This document shows, piece by piece, positions 11,725 to 20,035 of a stretch of 64,000 bases of DNA. The stretch comes from Vibrio europaeus (GTDB lineage: Bacteria > Pseudomonadota > Gammaproteobacteria > Enterobacterales > Vibrionaceae): contig NZ_LUAX01000001.1 in NCBI RefSeq assembly GCF_001695575.1, positions 2,108,001 through 2,172,000 of the forward strand, in the 5' to 3' direction. The notes below the pieces were generated by a model. It ran no database searches. It had not been told where the DNA came from and saw only the letters and a program-made list of their open reading frames with translations. The translations under genes were made by a program, and so were the position numbers. How positions within the stretch are numbered: position 1 is the first letter of the stretch; each line of letters opens with the position of its first letter.

Positions 11725-12228
11725 TTAAAGCTCTGAAAATTCAGCACTGTACTCAATCAAACCAGAGCGTCCGTCAAACTCGCTCTCTTCTAGTGCTAGG
11801 ACTTGGAATGCCCCTTGAGGCACTTCCCATTGGCAATGCATTTGCTGATTTGCGCTATCCACAAATCCAAAACGGCCATAATAAGCAGGATCACCTAACA
11901 CAACACAAGCTGGATAACCAAACTCACGTAAGGAAGCTAGACCTTCCTTAACCATGTCAGCCGCTAGCCCTTGTCTGCGATACTTCTCATCGATAGTTAA
12001 CGGTGCAAGCCCCTGCCAATTATAGTCATTGCCGTCTAATGTCACTGGGCTAAACAAAACGTAACCAACCACCTCGCCTTCGTCATTACAAGCAACAAGA
12101 GATAAGGTGCGACGACCGTTTTCTCTTAGCTTCATGACCAAGTCAGCTTCCGCTTCCGTTTCAAATGTTGATTTCAGTAATCGATCAATGGCAAGTATGT
12201 CTGCCGGCGCTTCAGTTCGAATAAGCAT
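11725..12228 (-). CDS. yhbS: GNAT-family N-acetyltransferase (YhbS-like)
   Basis: 167 residues, the same length as E. coli YhbS and alignable along its whole length (LIRTEAPADILAIDRLL at the start, VVLGDPAYYGRFGF near residue 115). The acetyl-CoA-binding motif RRQGLAADMV is intact. The acceptor substrate is unknown; E. coli YhbS is likewise poorly characterised in my knowledge. Its start lies inside the last codons of ubiT (17-bp overlap), so the two are translationally coupled. Confidence 0.88.
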   Translation of the reverse strand: MLIRTEAPADILAIDRLLKSTFETEAEADLVMKLRENGRRTLSLVACNDEGEVVGYVLFSPVTLDGNDYNWQGLAPLTIDEKYRRQGLAADMVKEGLASLREFGYPACVVLGDPAYYGRFGFVDSANQQMHCQWEVPQGAFQVLALEESEFDGRSGLIEYSAEFSEL

Positions 12229-12739
12229 TTACAACCTCATTATGTGTTGCAGACGATTGTAATCCTTTTTGCACAAAATCGGCTAGTTGATTTAACAAGG
12301 TTTGTAGAGGTTTAGGTAAAGATTCCAGCTCAACACTGTCCATCAAGTTCTTCACTTCAAGGCCTAGCTCGGTATCCCCTTCAATCGTCAAGCGACGTTG
12401 AAAAAATAGCGTATCTGGATCTTCTTTGCGCCCGGCAATCAATACCAGATCATTGAGGTTGCCGCTAAACAAGACATCTTCTTTAACTGGCTTACCCGCG
12501 ACAACGATTTGTTCATCCTGATAACTTATTAGCCAACTTAATTGCAGATCTTTTACCTCAACTTTTAACCACTTATCTTCGAGAAACTCAAAGTCGCCAT
12601 CCTCAAGTGCTTCTTTAAACACAGTTTTAAGCCCTTCAAGCAAGACTTTTTTTTGAACAGTTTGAGGTAAGAAGTGGACTGGAGATCGCAAAATTGATGC
12701 GGCATTTTGAACTAGTTGAGTGCGAATCTTGTTAATCAC
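12212..12739 (-). CDS. ubiT: Anaerobic ubiquinone biosynthesis accessory factor UbiT (SCP2 domain)
   Basis: 175-residue SCP2-like lipid-binding protein. The segment RKEDPDTLFFQRRLTIEGDTELGLEVKNLMD is the strongest family signature and matches E. coli YhbT/UbiT. UbiT works with UbiU and UbiV in oxygen-independent ubiquinone synthesis, presumably holding the isoprenoid intermediates. The gene starts with GTG (12739), chosen because the N-terminus MINKIRTQLV aligns with E. coli UbiT; the ribosome-binding site is weak. It is divergent from rocS and overlaps yhbS. Confidence 0.9.
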   Translation of the reverse strand: MINKIRTQLVQNAASILRSPVHFLPQTVQKKVLLEGLKTVFKEALEDGDFEFLEDKWLKVEVKDLQLSWLISYQDEQIVVAGKPVKEDVLFSGNLNDLVLIAGRKEDPDTLFFQRRLTIEGDTELGLEVKNLMDSVELESLPKPLQTLLNQLADFVQKGLQSSATHNEVVNAYSN

Positions 12740-12934
12740 GCGAGATATCCGTTACTTTGTTAGCTAGAATTACTCATCATAAAGGATGTTTAACTGGAGA
12801 TTCCTGTTATTTATCAAAGAATCTACGCTAAGCCTTAACTCTTTAAAGTCTGGGCAAGGACAGTTATAGTTAATACATCACTCAAATTCACTACTTAGTG
12901 GATAGTTGCTCTTTGGAGAGTCGGAAAAAACTTG

Positions 12935-14974
12935 ATGCTATCGCAACAATTACAGCACTGGTTTACAAAAATCACGGCCAATAGTCCGTTTTTTTTCGCC
13001 ATTTTGGATAACCAGCATAACTATGCAATGGTTAATGGCCGCTATTGCGATATCGCAGGGCTAACTCCGACTGAACTTGTTGGTATGTGCGACAACCAGA
13101 TCATGGGACAGCAGTTCTATGACCACCTCAAGCCCTACTACGATAGAGCCTTTAAAGGCGAATCCATCGAAGCTGAAATGACCATGGGCGATCTCGACTT
13201 AGAGACGAGCCTACATTTCAACCTCTCGCCTATCGAAAACGAAGGCAAGATTGAGCATGTCATTTTCCACGCTCTTGATACCTCTGAAAAACAAATTCTG
13301 ATTCGCTCTCTTGAGGAATCTGAAGGCAAATTTTCAACCCTGACTAGTCTATTGCCAGAAGGTATCTTCCTTGTTGAAGATGATTGTATTCTGTCAGCCA
13401 ACCCATCCGCCTTGCGATTACTAGGCTTTGACTCGATTCAAGATGTGCTAGGCGAAAGCCTGTCGCGCTTATTTGTTGATGAGAAAACCAAGACCGTCTT
13501 TTCTGAATCGTTAGCCAGTATGCTTGGGGAAACACCACTGACTTGTTTAACGAGTCCTCGCTGTGGCTTTGAACGTAAGATTCAACTTCAGGCTGATGCT
13601 GCCATGATTCTGGGTAGCGACTCACAATTGATATTGATTCATGATGCGGAAGCCGCACCGACTACACTCGCAACTAATAAGCAGGAAGATATCCACCGTG
13701 ACTCGCTAACGGGGCTGTACAACCGTTTTGGTTTTACCAAGCGTTTGGAACAACTGATCCACAACGAAACCCCTTTGATCATGCTCTACCTCGACATTGA
13801 TAACTTCAAAAATATCAATGACTCATTAGGTCACCATATTGGTGATAAAGTGATTAAAGAAGTCTCTTCGCGCTTGAAGCGTTTGTTACCACAACAAGCG
13901 GTTCTGGGGCACTTAGGTGGCGATGAATTCGGCATTATCTTGCCCGAGCCAGAAAACAATCGCATGGCAGAAATGCTATCTGAGCGAATTATCTCTCTGA
14001 TTAACCAGCCCTTTGATCTACACCACTTTAGCAAGCGCTTAGCGTGTTCAATTGGTAGTGTCGCTTATCCGGGAGATGGTAATGACGCACGCATTTTGCT
14101 GCAGAATGCCGACACGGCCATGTATGAAGCGAAAGATCGCGGTCGTAACCGTCTGATCAAGTTCAATGATCAGATGAACAAAGAAGCCCGCATGCGTCTG
14201 TGGCTTGAAATCGAACTGCAAAAAGCACTGCAGCAAAATGGTCTTGAGGTTTGGTATCAACCGAAAGTTAATGCTCGTGATTTTAGCATCAACGGCGCAG
14301 AAGCTCTGATCCGTTGGAAGCATCCAGTCGAAGGCTATATCAGCCCTGGCGCTTTCATTCCGGTTGCAGAACGAGCAGGATTGATTGAGCACTTAGGTCG
14401 CGTGGTAATGCGCGATGTATTTAGCACGGTTAAGCGTTGGAAGTTGCAAGGTATCTTACCTGGGCGCGTGGCAATCAACTTGTCTCCGGAACAGTTTGGT
14501 AATCCTAAGCTTATTGATTATATGGAAAAGCTGCTGCGCACCACTGAGCTTGACCCAAGCTGCATCACTTTCGAACTAACAGAAAGTGCGGTCATGAGTG
14601 ACAGCGAACATACCGTACAAATGCTTAATGCGATTAAAAAGCTTGGCTTTGCACTATCAATTGATGACTTCGGTACAGGCTATTCTTCGCTTTCTTACTT
14701 AGCACGCTTCCCTATTGATGAACTTAAAATAGACCGCGCGTTTATCTCTGATATTGATACGCTTCCTAAACAAATCACGGTTATCGAGAATATCATCAAC
14801 CTTGGTAAATCACTCGACCTCACTGTGGTTGCTGAAGGTGTCGAAACTCAGCAGCAAGCCACCCTGCTGTCTAACCTCAACTGTCACTCTATTCAGGGGT
14901 TTCATTTCTACCGTCCTCAGCCTAGACAAGAGGTTGAAGAGTTGTTTGCGCAAAATCGCCGCCACAAAAACTAA
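12935..14974 (+). CDS. rocS: PAS-GGDEF-EAL cyclic-di-GMP protein (RocS type)
   Basis: 679 residues, cytoplasmic, no transmembrane segment. There is a PAS domain at about 10-110 (AILDNQHNYAMVNGRYCDIAGL), a second PAS-like region at about 125-230, a GGDEF domain with intact GGDEF near residue 328 but no RxxD inhibitory site before it, and an EAL domain (EALIRW near 455). The EAL signature residues are all present: FELTES, DDFGTGYSSLSYL, LKIDR, VVAEGVET. Both cyclase and phosphodiesterase activity are therefore possible. Its setting beside the U32-type ubiUV genes matches V. cholerae rocS as I recall it. The start is ATG 12935; a TTG directly before it is the alternative. Confidence 0.88.
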   Translation: MLSQQLQHWFTKITANSPFFFAILDNQHNYAMVNGRYCDIAGLTPTELVGMCDNQIMGQQFYDHLKPYYDRAFKGESIEAEMTMGDLDLETSLHFNLSPIENEGKIEHVIFHALDTSEKQILIRSLEESEGKFSTLTSLLPEGIFLVEDDCILSANPSALRLLGFDSIQDVLGESLSRLFVDEKTKTVFSESLASMLGETPLTCLTSPRCGFERKIQLQADAAMILGSDSQLILIHDAEAAPTTLATNKQEDIHRDSLTGLYNRFGFTKRLEQLIHNETPLIMLYLDIDNFKNINDSLGHHIGDKVIKEVSSRLKRLLPQQAVLGHLGGDEFGIILPEPENNRMAEMLSERIISLINQPFDLHHFSKRLACSIGSVAYPGDGNDARILLQNADTAMYEAKDRGRNRLIKFNDQMNKEARMRLWLEIELQKALQQNGLEVWYQPKVNARDFSINGAEALIRWKHPVEGYISPGAFIPVAERAGLIEHLGRVVMRDVFSTVKRWKLQGILPGRVAINLSPEQFGNPKLIDYMEKLLRTTELDPSCITFELTESAVMSDSEHTVQMLNAIKKLGFALSIDDFGTGYSSLSYLARFPIDELKIDRAFISDIDTLPKQITVIENIINLGKSLDLTVVAEGVETQQQATLLSNLNCHSIQGFHFYRPQPRQEVEELFAQNRRHKN

Positions 14975-15011
14975 CCCTATTTGAGTAATTAGGCCAAAAA
15001 TTCACGCAAAC

Positions 15012-15025
15012 CTGCTGTACATCAA
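15012..15025 (+). promoter_or_regulatory. Possible FNR site upstream of ubiUV
   Basis: CTGCT-GTAC-ATCAA matches the FNR consensus TTGATnnnnATCAA at 8 of 10 defined positions, with one perfect half-site. It lies 67 bp before the ubiU start. In E. coli ubiUV is under Fnr control, which supports the call; the site itself is only a partial match. Confidence 0.4.
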
Positions 15026-15091
15026 ATTTGCCGTTCATATTTCTTCATAAAATGCTCAGCAAATTTAGAACAAACAGTCATGGTGCGAGCA

Positions 15092-16105
15092 ATGGAACTC
15101 CTATGCCCAGCAGGTAACTTACCTGCCTTAAAAACGGCGATTGATTGTGGTGCTGATGCGGTGTACATCGGATTTAAAGATGACACCAATGCCCGCCACT
15201 TCGCTGGTTTGAACTTCACGGGTAAGAAACTCGAAAAAGCCGTTCAATACGTTCACGACAACAACAAGAAGATTCATGTTGCCTTAAACACCTTTGCTCA
15301 TCCAGATGGATTCGAACGCTGGACAGAGGCAGTCGACCGGGCGGCGCAAAGTGGTGTAGATGCTCTGATCGTGGCAGACATTGCCGTACTCGAATATGCC
15401 GCGCGAAAATACCCACAGCTTGAACTTCATTTATCAGTGCAAGCCTCGGCAACCAATGTCGCTGCCATTGATTTCTATAAACAGAATTTCAATGTAAAGC
15501 GTGTTGTCCTGCCGCGTGTCCTTTCCATTCATCAGGTAAAACAGCTATCACGCAACATCACCAGTGACGTCGAGCTAGAAGTATTCGCTTTTGGCAGCCT
15601 GTGTATCATGTCGGAAGGCCGCTGTTATCTATCGTCGTACATGACCGGTGAGTCCCCTAATACTGTAGGTGCTTGCTCTCCTGCTAAATACGTTCGCTGG
15701 CAAGAAACTGAAAATGGCCTTGAATCTCGCCTAAATGACATCCTGATTGATCGCTACAGTGAAGGTGAAAATGCGGGCTACCCGACTTTATGTAAGGGTC
15801 GCTTTACGACTGATTTAAACAATCAGACCAAGGCTTATCATGCCTTGGAAGAACCGACCAGTTTAAATACTTTGTCTATGTTGCCTGAACTTTTTTCCGC
15901 TAATGTTGCTTCGGTCAAAATTGAAGGGCGCCAACGCAGTCCTGCCTATGTGGAGCAAGTGACGCGCACCTGGCGAGCAGCTATTGATCGTTATTTGGCG
16001 AGTCCAGAAAGCTATCAAGTAGAGCCAAGCTGGAACGCAACACTCGCCAATGTGTCAGAAGGTACTCAGACCACGCTCGGTGCTTATCACCGTAAATGGC
16101 AGTAG
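15092..16105 (+). CDS. ubiU: Ubiquinone anaerobic biosynthesis protein UbiU (U32 family)
   Basis: 337 residues, close to the 331 of E. coli UbiU. It forms a heterodimer with UbiV and takes part in oxygen-independent hydroxylation steps of ubiquinone synthesis. The start [20 protein letters not shown] and the middle SVQASATN match the family. The 4Fe-4S cysteines are visible in [15 protein letters not shown] and TLCKGRF. I chose ATG 15092 by alignment with E. coli; an in-frame ATG at 15080 adds four residues and neither has a clear ribosome-binding site. ubiV begins 22 bp after the stop. Confidence 0.93.
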   Translation: MELLCPAGNLPALKTAIDCGADAVYIGFKDDTNARHFAGLNFTGKKLEKAVQYVHDNNKKIHVALNTFAHPDGFERWTEAVDRAAQSGVDALIVADIAVLEYAARKYPQLELHLSVQASATNVAAIDFYKQNFNVKRVVLPRVLSIHQVKQLSRNITSDVELEVFAFGSLCIMSEGRCYLSSYMTGESPNTVGACSPAKYVRWQETENGLESRLNDILIDRYSEGENAGYPTLCKGRFTTDLNNQTKAYHALEEPTSLNTLSMLPELFSANVASVKIEGRQRSPAYVEQVTRTWRAAIDRYLASPESYQVEPSWNATLANVSEGTQTTLGAYHRKWQ

Positions 16106-16127
16106 AGCTTTACTTGTAGAGATAACA

Positions 16128-17018
16128 ATGGAAAACAACATGAAATACGCACTGGGCCCACTACTCTATTTCTGGCCAAAGCAAGATGTCGAAGCGTTTT
16201 ATGAGCAAGCGAAAACCAGCTCGGCAGATATTATTTATTTGGGTGAAAGTGTCTGTTCCAAACGCCGCGAGATGAAACCGGCGCACTGGTTTGAGATAGC
16301 GAAGGATCTCAGCAATACAGGTAAGCAAGTGGTCCTATCGACGATGGCACTGCTTGAAGCGCCAAGCGAAGTCAACGTGATGAAGAAATACATCGACAAT
16401 GGTGACTTCGCTATTGAAGCCAACGATGTCTCTGCGATTCAACTTGCTTCTGAACGTAAAGTGCCTTTCGTTGTTGGCCCCGCCGTTAACACCTACAATG
16501 CGCACACCTTGAACTTATTCTTAAAACAAGGCATGACTCGTTGGTGTATGCCAGTCGAACTTTCGCGAGAGTGGCTAGGTAATGTACTTAACCAATGTGA
16601 AGCGATTGGCATTAAAGGTAAATTTGAAGTCGAGGTATTCAGCCACGGATATCTCCCTTTAGCCTACTCCGCACGCTGCTTCACTGCCCGTGCAGAAAAT
16701 AAAGCTAAGGATGATTGCGAGACTTGCTGTATTAAGTATCCAACGGGTATTCAGGTCAGCAGCCAAGAAGGGCAAGAGGTATTTAATCTCAATGGTATCC
16801 AGACTCAGTCAGGCTACTGTTACAACCTCATCAATGATTTACCTAGTATGCAAGGATTGGTCGATGTGGTTCGTTTGAGTCCGCTTGGCCTTGATACCTT
16901 CTCACAAATGGACAAGTTCCGAGCTAACGAGCTAGGTGGTAATCCTAGCCAAATAGAAAGTAGACAATGTAATGGCTACTGGCACCAATTAGCCGGTTTA
17001 GAAGTTAAAACACTCTAA
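16128..17018 (+). CDS. ubiV: Ubiquinone anaerobic biosynthesis protein UbiV (U32 family)
   Basis: 296-residue partner of Ubi[15 protein letters not shown] at the start, [17 protein letters not shown], the PVELSREW segment and the cysteine cluster [20 protein letters not shown] match E. coli YhbV/UbiV, including the Fe-S ligands. ATG 16128 is preceded by GAGATAACA at suitable spacing; longer in-frame extensions run back into ubiU and are rejected. It forms an operon with ubiU and ends at a hairpin terminator shared with the convergent MATE gene. Confidence 0.93.
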   Translation: MENNMKYALGPLLYFWPKQDVEAFYEQAKTSSADIIYLGESVCSKRREMKPAHWFEIAKDLSNTGKQVVLSTMALLEAPSEVNVMKKYIDNGDFAIEANDVSAIQLASERKVPFVVGPAVNTYNAHTLNLFLKQGMTRWCMPVELSREWLGNVLNQCEAIGIKGKFEVEVFSHGYLPLAYSARCFTARAENKAKDDCETCCIKYPTGIQVSSQEGQEVFNLNGIQTQSGYCYNLINDLPSMQGLVDVVRLSPLGLDTFSQMDKFRANELGGNPSQIESRQCNGYWHQLAGLEVKTL

Positions 17019-17042
17019 ATCTCGAACGTCATAGATACAACG

Positions 17043-17063
17043 AAGGGCTCAAACGAGCCCTTT
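17043..17063 (+). terminator. Terminator after ubiUV
   Basis: AAGGGCTC / GAGCCCTT stem with loop AAAC and a short T run. It is placed between the convergent ubiV and MATE stop codons. Confidence 0.75.
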
Positions 17064-17069
17064 ATTCTA

Positions 17070-18407
17070 TTAAGCGATTGCTGGCTCCACCTGTTGTGTT
17101 TGATAACGGCGCAGATCTCTCATCAGTATCACTATCACCACTGCGCTCAGTGCAATATTAGAGAGCGGGAAAGCGAGCCATATTCCAGAAATACCCAGCA
17201 ATTTCGGCATTAGGTACAAGAAAGGCAACTGAACCAAGATGTTGCCAATATTGACAAACATCGCCTTACTGCCCTTATTAATCGCTTGATAATAAGCACT
17301 TGCAACCACTAAAAAGCCATCTAAGAAAAGCGCAAATAGATGCAGTCTAAAACCTAGAATTGTGTTCTCAATTAACTTCTCATCGGTTGAGTTAAACACC
17401 GAAACAAACTCTCTAGGAAATAAGTTAATCACCAATACAAATACGACACCAATTACGATAGCCGTCGCCATGGCAATTTTAAGTAGAGCGCGGATGTTTT
17501 CTGTCTTGCGTGCACCGTGGTTATAGCTAACCAATGGCTGCATACCGTTCGCCACACCCTCTACAGTGAGATAATAAACAGTCACTATGTAGCCGAGAAT
17601 CGCGTAGGCACCGATCATCATCACATCGCCATATTGGGCGAATAAATTATTGTGCAGCGCTACCATCACCGCACCATAGGCATACATAAAGAAGCTCGAC
17701 GTTCCAATGGCAAATATTTGTGGAACGACAGGTAAGCTCAAACGAACATCGCTAAACTTAAGTCTCAAATTAGCCTTAGATGAGAAGAAATAGGCAAGGC
17801 CAAGTAATGTCACTACAGCCTGAGCAATAGTGGTTGCCAGCGCAGCTCCTGTAAGCTCCCAGTCCCAGACCGCAATCATTAAGTAATCTAGAGCGATGTT
17901 AATCACAGCACCGATCACCATCAAAATCGTCGCTAAATTTGGATTGTCATCATTGCGCAGTAAAAAGGGCATTGCTATCGAACCCAAGGTAAAGACACAA
18001 GCACCGATTAACACGTGTAGGTATTGCAACCCAAGTTCATAGACTTTTCCATCAGCGCCTTGCCAGCGTAAAAAGTGCTCTGAAAAAAAGTACAAGATAC
18101 CGGAAACAATAGGCGCTAAGATGAGAAGTAATAGCAAACCGGTTGCGAGTACCTTTTTCGCACCTTGGTTGTCTCCTTCGCCCTGACGAATAGAAACCAG
18201 AGCGCCGGTGCCAACACCGAGCAGCATACCGATACCCAAAATGGCGCCGATGACTGGCCAAGCGACATTAATACCGGCAAGGCCATCAGCAGCGACATAT
18301 CGACCAATAAAGATCCCATCCACAACTTGATACAAACCGTTGACCAGCATTGCCGCTACGGTTGGGATGGTGTATTTCCAAAACTGTTTATAAATGGATG
18401 TTTGCAT
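17070..18407 (-). CDS. MATE family efflux transporter
   Basis: 445 residues with about 12 hydrophobic segments in two homologous halves, typical of Na+ or H+ coupled multidrug and toxin extrusion proteins. The N-terminal segment TIPTVAAMLVNGLYQVVDGIFIG and the PLVSYNHGARK motif at the start of the second half are family hallmarks. Substrate cannot be inferred. The promoter region contains a perfect palindrome matching one before the upstream marR-type gene, so the pair looks like a regulator-exporter unit, both on the minus strand. Confidence 0.92.
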   Translation of the reverse strand: MQTSIYKQFWKYTIPTVAAMLVNGLYQVVDGIFIGRYVAADGLAGINVAWPVIGAILGIGMLLGVGTGALVSIRQGEGDNQGAKKVLATGLLLLLILAPIVSGILYFFSEHFLRWQGADGKVYELGLQYLHVLIGACVFTLGSIAMPFLLRNDDNPNLATILMVIGAVINIALDYLMIAVWDWELTGAALATTIAQAVVTLLGLAYFFSSKANLRLKFSDVRLSLPVVPQIFAIGTSSFFMYAYGAVMVALHNNLFAQYGDVMMIGAYAILGYIVTVYYLTVEGVANGMQPLVSYNHGARKTENIRALLKIAMATAIVIGVVFVLVINLFPREFVSVFNSTDEKLIENTILGFRLHLFALFLDGFLVVASAYYQAINKGSKAMFVNIGNILVQLPFLYLMPKLLGISGIWLAFPLSNIALSAVVIVILMRDLRRYQTQQVEPAIA

Positions 18408-18419
18408 GTTTCTCTACTC

Positions 18420-18438
18420 TAGTTAGCAAGGCTAACTA
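18420..18438. promoter_or_regulatory. Probable MarR operator before the MATE gene
   Basis: TAGTTAGC-AAG-GCTAACTA is a perfect palindrome with 8-bp arms. It lies 13-31 bp upstream of the MATE start codon and so would block the ribosome-binding/promoter region. The same arm sequence (GTTAGC-3-GCTAAC) recurs before the regulator gene. Confidence 0.7.
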
Positions 18439-18451
18439 AATAGTTAAAATT

Positions 18452-18877
18452 TTAAGCCGATAACGATTTTTTCAATAAGCGAACCAACTGCTCAGCTTCT
18501 TGCTTAGAAAGCTTAGACGTCATCACCTCGGCTATCTCTTTGTAGACAACCTGTTCAAGAGACATATCTTGTATCGCATTCTCTGTTAAGACGACTTTCT
18601 TTGAGCGGGCATCTTCATTACATGAGATTCGTTTAACAAGCCCTTTCTTTTCTAACCTAACAACCATGTTTGAAGCAGAAGGTTTAGTCACTTTCATTTC
18701 ATCGGCTAAATCTGTAATTCGGATCCCTTTGGGAAAAGCTTGAACGACACGTAAATAGTCGAACTCATTGAAGCTCAACAGTGACAAAGGATCTTCTTTT
18801 CCATAAATACGCCAGGCTTTAGAACAAAATCGTTCAAGCTCGATCAGGCTAGTTTCTAGATTCATAGGAAAGCTCAT
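18452..18877 (-). CDS. MarR family transcriptional regulator
   Basis: 141-residue winged-helix protein. The central helix-turn-helix and wing match the MarR fold: IRITDLADEMKVTKPSASNMVVRLEKKGLVKRISCNEDARSKKVVLTE. The N- and C-terminal helices would form the dimer interface. The annotated ATG 18877 sits four bases from a palindromic operator and has no Shine-Dalgarno; ATG 18865 (MNLETS) is a possible true start. It probably represses itself and the MATE gene 44 bp downstream, with a ligand exported by the transporter. Ligand unknown. Confidence 0.9.
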   Translation of the reverse strand: MSFPMNLETSLIELERFCSKAWRIYGKEDPLSLLSFNEFDYLRVVQAFPKGIRITDLADEMKVTKPSASNMVVRLEKKGLVKRISCNEDARSKKVVLTENAIQDMSLEQVVYKEIAEVMTSKLSKQEAEQLVRLLKKSLSA

Positions 18878-18880
18878 TTA

Positions 18881-18895
18881 GTTAGCTAAGCTAAC
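18881..18895. promoter_or_regulatory. Probable MarR autoregulatory operator
   Basis: GTTAGC-TAA-GCTAAC palindrome directly upstream of the MarR start, with the same arms as the site before the MATE gene. Confidence 0.65.
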
Positions 18896-18930
18896 AATAT
18901 TAACGACAGTTTAATTAACAAGCAATAAAA

Positions 18931-18949
18931 AAGCGCTGAATCAGCGCTT
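18931..18949 (-). terminator. Terminator after nlpI
   Basis: AAGCGCT / AGCGCTT stem with loop GAATC, with an A run on its left that gives a U run in the minus-strand RNA, 24 bp beyond the nlpI stop. Confidence 0.75.
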
Positions 18950-18972
18950 TTCTTTACGAAGGCTCAATGGTT

Positions 18973-19902
18973 CTATTGAGTTGGATTTGCCGCTCGCTGG
19001 GCTTTCGCTCTAGCAATCACTTGTGCTTGCAGATCTTCATAGATATTGGTCAATTCTAGTATTGCGTATCTGTGCTCGACATACTCGAAAACATTGAACG
19101 AGATAGCAAGGCGGTAGAACGAGATCGCTTTAGCAATATCTTGCTCTGAGTCGCTTTCTTGGTAACGCTTGCCTAGATAGAAATATGCTTCCGTCAGGTG
19201 TTGGGCAAGAACGACTTTATCGCGTGTGCTTTCGACAATTGCTTTGAATGCTTGCTTTTCAGAAATCTCACCCAAAGTAATCGCGACCATAATCCAACCC
19301 CACTTGTCATTGCGATTTTGGTAGCTCTGCTCAAGCTCTTGTCGAGCAATATCCGGTGAAATTTCTGACTTTATAATGTAGAGCCACAACGCGCTGAATG
19401 GGTCACTCGGCTCTTGATTATAATGCTGCTGCATCTCTTCTAAAGCGAGATCAAAACGACCACCATAATAGAGCGCTATGGCTCTGTTACGTGCCGCATA
19501 GCTATTATCTGGTGCCAACTCTAAAGCCGAATCAAAGGCATCGTAAGCTGCGTCGAAATTGCGCTTTTCAGTGAAGTAGACACCCAGTAAGTTGAACAGA
19601 TCCGCTTGCGCTGGATAAATAGCAAGAGACTGTTCGTAGTCTAATCTTGCTAGATTACGTAAGCCTACACTGTCATAGTAGTTGCCACGTTCGTAGAGTA
19701 TTTTAGCGCGTGTTTCATTAGGGAGATCTGTTCTGCCAAGAAGTTGGCTTAAACGTGCGATCTGAACCTCTTGCTGCAAGCTAGGCTGAAGCGCTTCTAC
19801 CATAGGCGGCAGCACCCACTCAGCTTGTTGGTTCGATGTTGATGCACAGCCTGCTGTCACTAACAAGGCAAGGCTAAGCGTTGCGGTTTGAAACCATTTC
19901 AC
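18973..19902 (-). CDS. nlpI: Lipoprotein NlpI (TPR repeats)
   Basis: 309-residue outer-membrane-anchored periplasmic lipoprotein. Signal peptide with lipobox VTAGCAS (Cys19), then several TPR-like helical repeats (LLYERGNYYDSVGLRNLARLD style at 65-100; FNLLGVYFTEKRNFDAAYDAF at 100-135). In E. coli NlpI is an adaptor for the Prc protease and coordinates peptidoglycan synthases and hydrolases. It follows pnp on the minus strand, the conserved order. ATG with AGGAG upstream (ACTCCT on the plus strand at about 19911). Confidence 0.93.
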   Translation of the reverse strand: MKWFQTATLSLALLVTAGCASTSNQQAEWVLPPMVEALQPSLQQEVQIARLSQLLGRTDLPNETRAKILYERGNYYDSVGLRNLARLDYEQSLAIYPAQADLFNLLGVYFTEKRNFDAAYDAFDSALELAPDNSYAARNRAIALYYGGRFDLALEEMQQHYNQEPSDPFSALWLYIIKSEISPDIARQELEQSYQNRNDKWGWIMVAITLGEISEKQAFKAIVESTRDKVVLAQHLTEAYFYLGKRYQESDSEQDIAKAISFYRLAISFNVFEYVEHRYAILELTNIYEDLQAQVIARAKAQRAANPTQ

Positions 19903-19952
19903 AAATAAATACTCCTGTTGCTAGGCTGCTACCTAGCGTCTTCCGCATAAAA

Positions 19953-19975
19953 AAAGGGAGCCTAATGCTCCCTTT
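19953..19975 (-). terminator. Terminator after pnp
   Basis: AAAGGGAGC / GCTCCCTTT stem with a 5-nt loop and a U run in the minus-strand RNA, between pnp and nlpI. Read-through or a separate promoter would be needed for nlpI. Confidence 0.85.
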
Positions 19976-20035
19976 ATAACATGCTTTTAGCAAAATAGGC
20001 TAATTCGCAGAACCTGCCTATTCACTTAAATCGCA

